A stretch of 64,000 bases of DNA. Origin: Todiramphus chloris collaris. Taxonomy: Eukaryota; Chordata; Aves; Coraciiformes; Alcedinidae. Below, piece after piece: positions 25,166-37,700 of the stretch (position 1 is the first letter of the stretch; the number at the start of each line of letters is the position of its first letter). A model generated the notes under the pieces. That model was given only the letters and a program-made list of their open reading frames with translations. It did no database searches and was not told the DNA's origin. The DNA lies in NCBI GenBank assembly GCA_025345505.1, contig JANVCC010000030.1, positions 5,439,532-5,503,531 on the forward strand, written 5' to 3'. The translations under genes and the position numbers were made by a program.

Positions 25166-28100
25166 GGTGGTTTTAACTGACGTGACCAAAACTTATTGCC
25201 TGGAAGTAAAAAGAAAAAACCCTACTGTATATTTTACAGCTAGGTTGTAATTGGAGAACTGCACTTTACTAGACCTGCCATAAAACCCCTTCACTGACTT
25301 CCGAGCAGTGAAATATATACAGAGCTCAGATGGAAGGGGAAAAAAGACCAAATAGAGGAACCATTTCCACACAGTTGACGTTTAGGGCTGCACTGGGTCG
25401 TCAAAGTGAAATCCTGAGTAGGGAATTGATTCACAACATCCCTCAAAATACCAGAGTTATGACTCTTCAAGGTCTGGAAAAGGAAGGTTTGGGACAGTTT
25501 GTACCCCTTCTGGTATTAATATCTTGCTGCATGGTGAGACACTTCTCCACAGTTGTCCAGAAACTTTTTGGGATCCCAGAAATTTTCTGTATTTTGTTCT
25601 CTTCGCATTCTTCACTTCTCTATGAATAGCAATTCTTATGAAAACAAACAGACAAAGCAACTAGCAGTATCCTTTTCAACATTAAATTGCCTTGGTCAAG
25701 TTTTAGGCACCGACAAAGCAATTGCTTCATTCCTCAGTTCCTTGTGGTAGTTCCACGTTAGCGTACAAAGCTAAGGTACCTACTGGAGAGCATGAAAGCG
25801 TAAGGTAAGCTCCTGAATTCAAGCTCTTGAATTTAAACATTTTTGCATAAATAGACATCAGTTCCTTCTTTTTTTCACTTAACGGGTGTGTATAATTTTA
25901 TGAATAAAATCTGAAATAATCTTTGATTGCAAACTTTCAGATTTCAGATCTTCTTTAAGCAGAAAAACAAATGAATGGAATGTTTAGCCTCATAATTTCT
26001 TTTCAAGTGCATATGTAAGGTCACAGGATAAGAGCAGACTCATATGAAAATATTGTGGCCTGCTGACCTCTGCACAGAAAAAAAAACAAAAGAAAAAAGA
26101 ATATTATTCAGGTTTATTGCACTAATATACGGATGCCTTCTATGGCATCTGTAATGCCCATGTGCATCCAAACGGAAGAGTAAAAACTAGAATAACGATG
26201 TAGTGCTCTCTAATTACAGAACTGTGAATAATGCTGGTAATAAAAATAGTGTCATAAAAGAGTAAGAAAATAGCTTCCCATAATAAAAAATGTCTCCATT
26301 GGGGTCACGTTTACTTTTTATTGACTGACAAGGAAATCGGTCTCAGTAATATATTGTTAACTGACTGTTGCTCTGATCCTGAAATGTCTTCTCCACTCAC
26401 ATACATATTTCTAGCTTGTTAGGTTGGCAGTGTGACAGTACAAAGGACTGGGATGTATGTCTGTGCATTGTAAGCATAACTTTTAGATTCTCTGAGTCAG
26501 GATTTTATAATCAGATAGCAGAGCTAAGTACATGGTTGTGTTCTACATATTCCCCCAAAATAATAAAGACTAAGTCTGAAGCAGCTCTGGATACAGGAAG
26601 ACTCTGCAAAGCTCTGGAGTGTTTGAAAGGTATGATTGGAAATTTCTGCTGCCTTTTTGTCTCGTGTTCCTCAAAATCTGATCAAACGTTAAAGATGATC
26701 TGAATTTACATGGGGCAAGAAAGCATGTGCTTCTGCCATTATCTCCTTTTCTGCTTCCTTATAAATCCAAACTGGATGGCATCCAATTTCTCATCGCAAC
26801 TGCCTCTGGAAATGAAAGAGCCTGAATAGAGGAGGAGATGAGCTGCTTTAAATGCTTTTTCATAGTTCTTCTCACTGCTATGAAAGCTTCATTAAAAGCT
26901 GCAGCTTGCTTGTGTTCTAACTCTTCCAAAGTAATAAGCATATAATTGTGCTGAAAACTTGGGAGGAGTGTGTCACTGCAAGCCATTACGGCATCATTTT
27001 ATTTCAAGGTCCTTTTGCATTTTTTTGGGGAATCAGAGACCTCTGTCATTCACATCTGAAGAAAATTCAGAAGAAATCATGTCCTTTTAAACAGGACACT
27101 GAAAATTTGCAATGTCAATACGTCTGCATAGATTACTTCTTCATGGACTACTGACTGCAAGTACGTGTTGTGTAGCATAACAATTATTTTGCCTTTTTTT
27201 GTCTTCTTAGCTTACATTCAAAATACGTCAGATACAGTGCTCACCGCTGACACACTAGGAGCCCTTCTGCATTTATTTTGATTTGTTGAGATGGAGAAAC
27301 ATGAGTAATGATGAAGAAAATTTGTGATGCCAGAATTTATTACAGCCTATTCTAAAAATTTCAGCAGCAGTGCTAAGATCCACACATGCTATAAATGATT
27401 ACATAGGCTTCCTTCTAATATCTGCTGTGGTGCGAAACAATCTCGCCTGCAGATGATAATAAGTGCTCTTTTGAAATAGCTGGAAGGGATCTCAGATAGC
27501 AGGGCTAGATGCATGCATTTCATAACACCAAGGATGACAACAATATTCAGAGCTCTTAAATCACCCTCCAAAATGTCAGTCTCTCAGTATCGAAAATCCA
27601 CTTCATGGATTCACCAAATTTAATCCAATCTCATATTTACTTATGAAATTCCACTTTTGGAGTCCTGGGACATACTCTGTATGCATGATGGAAGAAAACA
27701 GAGACTTCTGCAGCTTTCTAGGCTGAAGCTCTATGTTATTTCTTTTCTGATTTACCCCACAAATGACAGCCTCAAACACCCCAGTGTGAAACAAACAGTG
27801 TGGAAGGAACACACTATTTACAAGATTTTAGATTGCTCCCACCTAAAATGTGAGGGTAATTCTTGAGTTGAACTTCCATTAGCTAAGTAAGCCTAGTAGG
27901 AACACTGATAAAGATATTTAGAAAGTCAGATGTTGATTCTGTTAAAGTGAATGTATGTTTCTGTAGAATATATTTTCTGTTTAGTATGTTTCCAAGCCAT
28001 GTTTCCTTGTCTTCTTTCAGTCTGCAGCAATAGTTAACCTGTTTCAAGATGCCTCCCAAAGAGTCATTCTGAATCTTTGTTCCACCTTCTTGTTTCCAGT

Positions 28101-31100
28101 CAATTTCTGGGATCCCAGAGAAAAATCCCTTCTAGTTTATAATGAAACAGAATGGACTCTTGATTTTATCTCATAAAAACCAAAACTCTTAATTTTAAAT
28201 GGGTCGGTTTTTACACAGAATCTTGATAGCATCAGTTTTCCAGATTTCTCCAAACTAACTCCACACTGGCATTCAGAAATAAGAAAGGAAATTTACCTTT
28301 GTTAATTTACTTTCACCAGTAGAGAAAAATAAATGGATATTCCAGAATAATAAAAGTAAAACCCCTAGTGAGGCCAAACTTATCTCCTCCTCCCACTGAT
28401 TCTGTGGAAATTTCCTGGCATGTTAAATAACGCAGGTAAAGCTGGTGGAAAGTCACTGCTTTACTTTCGTCTTTTTTTGTATCAATAAAACTCTTGCCAC
28501 ACAAAAACTACCCTTAGGATTTTATTCTTTGTCTGAGGGCCTTTCCTGACAAAAAGGAAAGAACATTCACAGCAAGTGAAACTTTTAACACCACAGGCTT
28601 TACCCTAACTCAAAGAAAAAATATCTGCAGAAATCAAATCTCATTGTAGAACTGAGGGTGGGGAGTGCTTCTAGAAGAAAATATTGAACTACTTTCCTTC
28701 CATCTTTTTTTTGTCTTCTGAATTCCTAATTTTCAAGCAAGAAATGCACCAATAGGTGGAAGCACTTGATGATCAATCTAGAAGTAAATCCCAAATGTAT
28801 GACCTACTGTCCTCCGTCAAAAGACTGTCCATCCATGAAAGCCAATGCAGCTTGACAGGGAGCTTTCAAATATGCTCCCGAACACAGATGTGGCTCTTTT
28901 TCTTTTCTTTTTTTTTTTTTTTTAAATGCAGGCTGCATTTTTCTCCCCTTTGTTCTTAATTTCAAAATCCAGAAAGGCAATGAGTGAAATGTTTGCTTTG
29001 CTGTCTGTGTGCCACAATATAGGAGTTTTCATCAAAAACCTCAAATATTTTCAGGTAGAGTAATCTCTAGACACTCCCAGAAGCAATTAACATTGTCTGG
29101 TTTTGTAAATGCATTCTGCCCATACCTATTTGTCATGTGAACTGTACAAATATTATTTTCAGGGTTTCTGGTAAAGCTGTGATTGCTTATCCCAGGGTGA
29201 CAAAACTGACTGGGAAAGGTGAACTTATGAAATGGTTTGGCATTGCCATTTGGAGGCAGGACATTTTGCTAACAGGCATCACTGGGGACTGAGCTGGGTA
29301 AGTCTCTCCCTTTATGCTAAATGAGGGAAGAGAGGCTATGACTCTGAATGGTGGGCGTGCTTTTCTTCCCCTTCCCAGACAAAATTTCATGAAGAAAAAA
29401 ACCTTGACTATGGCCTTTGGGTATTTTTTTTCCCCTCTATTCCTTCATGGTTGACCTATAAGTAGAGGGACACGGCTGGATGTTAGAAGTTGTAAAAAAA
29501 GGAAAAAAAAAGTTTGTTGGATTTTCCTGAGAAACAAAAAAACAATTCAAAGAATATAACCCATTACCATAAGCTTATAAACATTCTTCTTTTTTTTTGT
29601 TTTAAATTAATTTTCCATTATGGATAGCAATTTTCAAGTTGCTTTTTGCCAATTGCAACAGCACAGAATCTGCTGCTGAAGTGGAAGCACTTAGGCTTTG
29701 TCCTTAAATATTTATTAGTACAAGAAGCAGCGCACCGCAATGTTCTGGCTTTGTGTCACATTCGATTCGCTTGTGCAGGTACAACCTGTAGGCAGCTGTT
29801 ACACCTAAGAAACAAATCAGTCAAAGGATTGAGAGGCACTAATGCAAACCAGCCCTTGCCAACGGTATGCACAGCGTTCTAAAGCGACTGGCACATTTTT
29901 GCTTTGTGCTTTGCATTTTTTGGTATGTGTCATAGGCTTAGCAGATTGCTGTGCAGGAATTGAGTGTGGCTACGTGTCACTTTAGGTCTTTGAGACACTT
30001 ATTTGATTTATATGTACTTCTTTGTAACGTTGTTTCTGAGGTATGTGAGCAGAAGCTTTTTGTTCCATTTAGTGCCTCACGAATTTATATGAGTTAGGTA
30101 ATTATATGTTAGCATTTCAACAAGAGGGAGAAAGAAATCTGACAGGATAGAGCAGTACAGAAAACAAGGGCTTATAAATGTCCTCAGGCTTGGCTAAGGT
30201 CTTAACCCTTTTAAAATTCTCATAACCCTTCCTGCAATGCCAGTGGCATCCATTGTTTCAATATAAAATACTCTGAGAAAAGAAAATCAAGTGCTTCAAA
30301 TCTCTCTGCCTCAGACTTGTCAGTCATTACCCACTTTCAGGATTATTGAAAGAAAAAAGAAATTACTCTCTCCAGTATTTTTTTCTTATGAAGCTGATGC
30401 ATTCTGGGAGTTGTAGGAGCCCTCATTCAACAGTGCAGAAGGCAGCGCCAAAATCTAACATTAAGACTAATAAGATGAAATCATCATCTATGGGCAAAGC
30501 AAAGCTGTGTGATACCTCCATATCAGGGAAGTTTTCATACAAAGTGGCTTAAACCTCTGAAATAAATGGAGTTGATTAAGGAGAGCCAGAGGCAACTCAG
30601 CCACCAGCTCCTCTAAAGCCAAGCAAGGAGAAGACACAGTTCAGTGGAAGGACAGCAATGCTCCTTTGTTAGCAATGAACTCCTCGAAGCTCAGAAACAG
30701 CTGCCACGGCAGTAGTGAGGAGACCTATAACTACAAGGCACTTTCTGAGAAGCCACCTTGTCTACGGGTCCAGCTTCCAGATGGTGTGTCTCAGGCTCAG
30801 GACCTAAAAGCATACACAGGAGATGAGGGAAAGTCAGACAGTCCTATGAGCTGTCAAGTAGAGAAGGTGTCCCCAGGAGATGACTGGCGGTTTAGCAGAG
30901 TAGATGAGATAGTATAAACATAAAAACATTGGCAAACAGAGCAGATGCAGGGAAACTAGCTCATCATTTTTCTCTTGTGAAGTATCTGTGCTCTGGTTTC
31001 AATTAGCTAGGAGAGGAGCAAATTGTCATTTCAGTTCAGACTTCCAGGTTTGGGGAGAAAACTGTGCTGAAGATTAAAGAAGATATCTTGCAAAGAATAT

Positions 31101-32485
31101 GAAAAAAGGAAAAGAGAATCTTTATGGCACATCTGCAGATGATACCTATTATCCTCTTTATGCCTACAGACGTTTTCAGTCAAAGATAACAAATTACTAG
31201 CTGTGTCTGCATAGTCTCCACAGTTTTGGAATAGCCTTTAGCATCACCTCTTGGCCCAGGGCTTCACTTCACTGCAAGCTGTCTGAGCACCAGTGTCAGG
31301 TGTGCTGGGAGACTCACACATCCATCTCTCTTGCCCATGTCTGGAGAGGCTTTACTCTCATCCTGCTTGTGCTTAGCTTGGTGGCCAACCTACCGGTCAT
31401 GACAATGCATATGAGTTTACATTGAGCATACAAAGTAACTGAAGTGCTAAGTGTCCTCTGGTGCTTCTCTATGGTTCCACCATGAATGCTGAAAGGAAGA
31501 AATAGCTGCTTAGGAGCATCCAGACATATGACAATGTTTGGCCAGTGGTATAGTTTTTAGAGGTTACTTCTCTGAGAGAAGCAATGCCCCTGGTTACCCT
31601 TACATGATGTGTGCTAAATACCTGCTAACATTTTCATGGGCTTCAGAACTCCAGCTCTGGACACCCAGAAATGTCCAAAGCCAATCTTAACAACTGAGCT
31701 CTAAATTACTCCTTTTATTTGCGAACACACAGGTTCTCAGGAAAGATCTTTGAATGCATGTAACCAGCAAAGTAGCACTGTTGGGGTCTTCGATAATCCC
31801 TCTTGTCTCAGTCCAAGATAATCCAATCTAGTGGCTTCTTTTTATCTGTAGTTAGCTTCACACTGCCATATAATATTAGATGAGCACCTCTTTTCTCTTC
31901 ATCTTCAGAGGATAGAGCCTGTGTCTAAATTTTGTCACTAAATGTAGAGGGCTTGATTTCAGTATGTGATTCCCAATCTCCCTTGTGTACCCGGGACAAT
32001 TTCCAAGCTGCAGTGATTCCAGGGTTTGCCATGTGCAATGGCAAAAGAAATCTGCCTGCCAAAAGCAGATGCTTCCAGGACCTCTCTGCTGTAGTGGTGA
32101 CTGTGTATGAGAGAATTTGCCACGTACCCCATCATGGTAAAAGTAACTAAAGCAAAGCACAGAGTAAATCAAGATGGTATTTAATGATTTTATGATGACT
32201 GTTGCATACCCAGGCACAGGTCCTTGCACAGAGGCTGGTGACGGCTATAAATATAGGGGAATGGAAACATGTGGAAAGCACCAAAAGAAACAGAAAAACA
32301 GGTGTCAAAGGAATGATATTTTTAATTTCTACTGAAGATAGAGACTAAATTATATAAAGATAAGGTGACAGGATGGTGAAAAACAGAACTGGAACCATAA
32401 AATAATTAGGCAAAATATCCTGGCCAACATCAATTTCCAAAGCATATAATAGGCAGATCCAGAATTAATTCACTGTCTTCACTCA

Positions 32486-32535
32486 AAGTGACTTTGTCTT
32501 CAGTGAAAGTCAGTGAAGTGACTTTGACTTCACTT
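32486..32535 (+). repeat. Local direct repeat with nested palindrome
   Basis: 'aagtgactttg' occurs at 32486 and again 30 bases later at 32516, each followed by a similar 'cttca' segment. The second copy forms a perfect 8-bp hairpin, 'agtgaagt' (32512-32519) with 'acttcact' (32527-32534), around a 7-base loop. It looks like a small local duplication. Confidence 0.6.
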
Positions 32536-32754
32536 CAGAGTTCTCTGTCACACCCAAGAAATCCTGAGCGCACACATCTCAGTGCTTAGGAGTACATAAG
32601 GGTAAGACTGCGGAGGTCAAACCGACCATCTGAGAGATCTGGTCAAATCTTTCCCCTTCTTAAGGTTTTGCATTTTTGCATTGAATCTTATTACACTGAT
32701 TTTCTACTACTGTACTACTTCTATCTGTGTCCTCTTCAGCTCAGTTAGGAAACA

Positions 32755-33469
32755 CTTTTGGCAGAACCAAATGAGGTTTAACAAGGATAAATGTAGAGTC
32801 CTGCATCTAGGTAAGAGTAATAAATTACACCAGTACAGACTGGGAGGTGATCTGCTGGAGAGCAGTCTTGTGGAGAAAGACTTGGGAGTCCTGGTGGACA
32901 ACAAGTTCTCCATGGAGCAACAATGTGCCCTTGTGGCCAAGAGGGCCAATGGTATCCTGGGGTGTATCAAGAGGAGCGTGTCCAGCAGATCGAGGGAGGT
33001 TCTCCTCCCCTTCTACTCTGCACTGGTGAGACCTCACCTGGAGTATTGTGTCCAGTTCTGGGCTCCCCAGTTCAAGAGAGACAGGGATCTGCTTGAGAGA
33101 GTCCAACGGAGGGCTACAAGGATGATTAAGGGACTGGAGCACATGCCTTATGAGGAGAGGCTGAGACACCTGGGGCTCTTTAGTTTGGAAAAGAGAAGAC
33201 TGAGAGGGGATTTGATAAATGTTTATAAATATATGAGGGCTAAGTGTCAAGAGGAAAGGGACAGCCTCTTCTCACTCGTGCCTTGTGATAGGACCAGGGG
33301 GAATGGATATAAGCTGGAGCACAAGAGGTTCCACCTTAACATGAGGAGGAACTTCTTTACAGTAAGGGTCACAGAGCATTGGAACAGGCTGCCCAGAGAG
33401 GTTGTGGAGTCTCCTTCTCTGGAGATTTTCAAAACTCGCCTGGATGCATTCCTGAGTGACCTGTGTTAG
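32755..33469 (+). pseudogene. CR1 ORF2 C-terminal fragment, frame open
   Basis: About 237 codons of the CR1 ORF2 protein, an endonuclease-reverse transcriptase that copies CR1 RNA at its target site. The fragment starts at QMRF-like residues ([16 protein letters not shown]), the thumb-side segment after the polymerase catalytic box. It continues through [45 protein letters not shown] and [18 protein letters not shown], and ends AFLSDLC. The endonuclease domain and the catalytic YxDD are missing, so it cannot act as an enzyme. The upstream ATG at 32681 lies in host DNA that happens to be in frame and is not a genuine start. Confidence 0.95.
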
Positions 33470-33601
33470 GGCAGATTAGGTTGTAGGGTAGATTAGGTTG
33501 TAGGTTAGCTTATATGATCCTGCCCTGGCAGGGGATTTGAACTCGAAGATCTCCAAGGTCCCTTTCAACCCCTAACACTCTGTTATTCTGTGATTCTTTA
33601 A
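32755..33601 (+). mobile_element. CR1 LINE, best preserved copy
   Basis: This 5'-truncated CR1 copy of about 850 bases is the longest in the window. It starts just after where the reverse transcriptase YxDD box would lie and runs through the rest of ORF2, the 3' UTR and the terminal 'attctgtgattct' repeats. The ORF2 frame is intact to its stop near 33467, so the insertion is relatively young or lightly mutated. The 3' UTR contains a tandem duplication of a 16-18 base 'agattaggttgtagg' unit at 33472-33504. It belongs to a different subfamily from the copies at 39098 and 53975. No target-site duplication was identified. Confidence 0.97.
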
Positions 33602-34551
33602 TCACTTTGTTTGAGGGATTCCCATCAAAACCAGTTCTTTAAAAGAAAGGCCTTTGCACATTTGAACCTCTTTGCTGGGGAGAGCAGGAGACATAAAGTT
33701 CAGAGCAGTGCTGGTCCCAATCCTCCCTGGGGAAATCAGGGTATAAGCAACAGAAATGACTGTAACAGGGATTGCAAAACCAGTTTTAATGTAATAAGGT
33801 AGGATATTTTTAGTATCACAGATATTTGTTATCATTTGCAACCTATGATTGGATTGTTGGGGACACTTTAAACGATTTGTCTGCATTTTTATATGCTTTT
33901 AGAGAATTACAAAAGCTGTTTATGGATTAGATTAAAATAAAAAACTTATGCCATATGAGTTCAGATGTTCATCATCTCCATACATTCCATTATAATGCCC
34001 ACTGTGAGGTCTGTTTTATAATTTCACTAACACACCAGAATATTCAGTGCTAATTTTGAAGCAAAGCTTAAACCTTTACTGGATTATTGCAAAAATCCAA
34101 ATATATGAAGTGATTTTCTACCTCTATGAAGACTTTAACATTGTGTGGAATGCCTATGTTTATTCTTCATCATTCAATGCTTTATAAAGAAAAATCTGAT
34201 TAAAAAAAAGCATCACTGACAACTACATTATCCAATGTATATAATTAGTAAAAATATCTGTGCATGCTTTTCAACAATAGAAAAATTTGGTTTTACCCTA
34301 CTTTCTAATTTTTGGGTTAAATCTGTTGAGGGGATTGAGAGGAGGAGGCTCACATGGCTGGGATTTAGAAGATGTTGTAAATTGGAAATCAGCTTTTTGA
34401 TGATGAGGCATAGAGAATAAAAGGCAGGTTTGTAGAGGGAAAAGAAAAAGTCTTTACAAATTGTTGTGTCAGCTGGGTAAAAATCTTTCTGGGAACTTTT
34501 CTCTACTGCTAGCTGCTCTTTTTTGGGGAGATGAAAAGGAAAGAAATAGGC
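33602..34551. other. Unique AT-rich sequence between two CR1 copies
   Basis: No exon or repeat was recognised. A 94-codon minus-strand frame (33602-33886) shows no family motif. Confidence 0.6.
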
Positions 34552-34740
34552 TTAGAGCCACATCTAACCTTACCTGGAATGTTTCCAGAGATGAGGCATC
34601 TATCATCTCTCTAGGCAACCTGTGTCAGTGTTTCACCACCCTCATCTTCCTTATATCTTGACTAAATCTCCCCTCTTTTAGTTTAGAACCATTACCCCTT
34701 CTCCTATTACAACACGCCCTACAGGCTTCTTGGGTAGAAG
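34552..34740 (-). mobile_element. CR1 LINE internal fragment, inverted
   Basis: The reverse complement reads 'ggggtaatggttctaaacta', then a region equivalent to 'ggaagatgagggtggtgaaa' and 'cacaggttgcctagagagat', then 'catctctggaaacattcca'. This is the CR1 ORF2 C-terminal region. The 3' tail with the octamer repeats is missing, which is unusual for CR1 and implies later loss or decay of the 3' end. It carries several differences from the other copies and appears older. Confidence 0.88.
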
Positions 34741-37700
34741 TTTAGAGGATGGTTCACTATTTTAAAAAATGATAATTACATCCAAATTCTATTAGTTGAG
34801 TCTGTGAGCATGTTATTTTGTGGCTAACTCTGTCTTTCTCTTATCTGCAAGATAAATCTCACTAGAGATTAATCTGATGATCTATTTATTTATTTATTAC
34901 CTTGATGAAGCAACTAGGATACCGGAGCCTCTGATAAATTTCTCACTCATCTTACAGTGCTTTAATGTCTTTTTTTCTCCCACATGCTGGTCTTGTGAGG
35001 TTATTAAAAGATTTTTCAGGAAACTGCAATATTCATTACGGTTGTCATGTTCATAAACTGACTAGCTGATCCACTCTTTATCAATTAAACTGGGTGAAAG
35101 GGGTGTGGATGGGGAGAGGATCAGCCGTAACCTGAGAAGAGGAATTAAATAAGAGTAGGTCACTTTTGATAGAGCATCCTTTACAGGAGCTTGGCTGCCC
35201 AAGAGTTTTCCTACACTAAGCTGCATTTGAAATGAAAGTCTCCTTATTTTGGTAGAACATAAATTATCTACTGAGCAGTGAGAGGACTCAGTCCCTTGAG
35301 TGTGTTTGATTACATGGATCAGGTGATGTATGCATGTGCACTAGTAGTTGGTGGCCTTAACCTTATAGAACATCCTAATTAGATATCCCTTTTCCTGTTG
35401 TCTTTGGCAAATAAATTACTATCATCATTTTCACAGATTATGAAAAATACCCTGCAAATAGAACATCTGCTTTTGATTAAACACATGCAGAGATATTTCA
35501 GCACATACCCATTAATCAAATCTAAACTTTGCTTTTCACCTCTTCTTGTTAGTCAAACAATTGTTATAAAGATCTACTTTTTGTTCTATAAATCAGTGGT
35601 TAAAAATTTACAGGGATGCATTGCAGTTGGGGAAGGACATAGAAACATTAAAGACTTTTTTCCTTATATATTCCATCACTTGTACAAATCACTTTGGTGT
35701 CCTTTTTAAAAATGGTTGACCAGCTATTTGACATAATACAGTTAGGGCTGAATGCCTCTAAACCCAACACTTCTAGAGGTTCAACACGGCATTATTAAGC
35801 TCATTGATAAGGAAAGAATGATTTGCTGCCTGCAGAGGTAACTGCAAAGCTGCTTTGGGATTCTTGGGAAGAGTCATATGAGGGAGGAGCTGAAGGAACA
35901 TTTCCTGTCTCTAGCTCTTCCAGATTCTGTCAGAATTAGGTGAAGAGTCAAAGCTGAAGATGCCTTAAATGTGAAAGTGGTAAAATGTTCTAAAATGTAG
36001 GCTCAAAATGTGCTAATTAGGTAACAATTAATTTTGAGTGACCTCTAGTGGTACTTTCCCACAATTTACCTACAAACAGTAAGCTGGGATCCCTAACAGG
36101 AACTGAACTTCAGGCTCTGTATTTAAATGCACTCACCCCCCACCTCCCCACCCCGTTAACAGGTTAAGAAGTCTGTAGCTAAATGGGAAGGCCACATCAT
36201 AGGCTTGTTTTTTAAAGACAATCCAAGTGTTCTCAAAGTGTACCTTTTTCATGAAATCATTTATTATTACACCAGAAAGAGCAGTACAGTGGAACCCAGT
36301 CCATGAGATGAGCCTTCCTTGTGTGAATAAGGATGAGGATGCCTGTGCAGCAACTAAAGATATGATTTTCTCCAGATGCCGGCACACTGTTACTAGCTTT
36401 AACCAGACCCATGTGGGCAATAAGGTCTGTGATGATGGTTAAATATACCTCCTGTGGTATTCCTACCTCCAGCAGTTGTAGCAAAGCCAGAGTGGGACTG
36501 CAGTCATGGCTGTGCGGTGTGACTTGTAGACATCCATGGAAGGCAGCTGTGCAGGTTGCAAGTTGAAGATCAAATGAAGAGATCTGTGCATAGTAAAAAG
36601 TGCAGGATTGGCCATTTTCGAATGAGGCATTGAAGCTCTTCTAGTTATTTGAGGTTTCAGGTGATAGAAAAATATTTTTCATTACCCTGACATTTGAGAA
36701 TGCACCTGTCTATCGGTAGTTCAGCTCTGAGTGCTTTGCAGCAACTGCATTTACCACATTCCCTGTCTGATGGGAAGGCAGTACAGGTATTAGCTAATTG
36801 GCTATCACGTACACAGAGATCTGTACAAATACCGGTGTTTCTTTTATAAGTCTCTGTCTCAGCACTCTCACACACCTGGGATTTTTCCATTGGCATGTGT
36901 GCAACTCAGACATCTCATTCCAAAAACACAGCTGGTGCCAAAGGATCACCTGGAGGTGATATCTTTGATGAGACATAAGATCAGGTACCCAAGTACTTAT
37001 GATTGTAAAAAACCCCTGCGAGGTGGTTTATAAATGTGGCAGAATGAGCCCAGGTGTCTGGATTAAAAGGGTCAAGTCTCACTCTCCAAGAGAGATGAGC
37101 ATCTGCATATTAATCATTATGCATCTCAAAGTGATGTTGGGAGAGGGGCAGACTGTTTCTGTGGCTACCCTTGCTCTCCCATGGATGGCTTAGGATTGTT
37201 TTACAGGCCAGGAGCTTCCCTGAAGACAAACCTACTCCCTAGATAAATAGATATTAAATCACAGGAAGGATAAATCATGTGCTCAAGACAACCCTGTGCA
37301 ATGATGGAGGTGATGGGAGTGATCATGATGCTCAGGCTCCATCAGTGACAGTGTCTAATTGCAGGTGAGGCTTTATGTTAAGTGCAGGTTTCAGCTAAAT
37401 GAGGCAAATCTTATTTTTTTCAAATGCCCCAGAACACCAGTCAGGTAATAAATTAATCCCTTTAACTTTTCCTAAGTCCTTTCCTTGGGGTGTATTTTGA
37501 AGCACATCCCAAGCAGAAATGCTCAGTGTTTGTTCTGTAAAAGTCAGGAGCAGTAAAGCATGTCTCATATGGGCTGAGGACTTCAAAATCAACAAGCAAG
37601 TAATCATAGACTATAAAGATTTACTGTGGTCACAATTACAATCCCACAACCCCACGAAAAGTCACAGTAAAATATATGGGTTACTTCTGATTTACAGATT

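Larger units (their letters stand above)
21181..32754. other. Long unique AT-rich stretch, no gene recognised
   Basis: No CR1 or other interspersed repeat was identified with confidence in this 11.5 kb. Simple tracts include TTTG repeats (23429-23494), 15 A (24361-24375) and a T-rich run (28901-28923). Several strong pyrimidine tracts end in AG (near 23641, 25165 and 28020), resembling 3' splice sites, but none is followed by a convincing exon. The block 23641-24200 is GC-richer and could be an old unclassified repeat. 29640-29900 keeps more CpG than its surroundings. 30570-30920 is also GC-richer and holds an 83-codon frame of polar residues of unknown status. Confidence 0.55.

Noticed and set aside
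30666..30917. 83-codon polar frame in a GC-richer patch
   Set aside because: It looks protein-like but has no family, no acceptor and only a weak internal donor-like site, so it was not called.
31876..32229. 117-codon minus-strand frame with a hydrophobic start
   Set aside because: There is no signal peptide cleavage context and no domain motif, and another frame overlaps it on the opposite strand.
32825..33250. 141-codon minus-strand open frame
   Set aside because: It is antisense to the well-conserved CR1 ORF2 frame and is explained by it.
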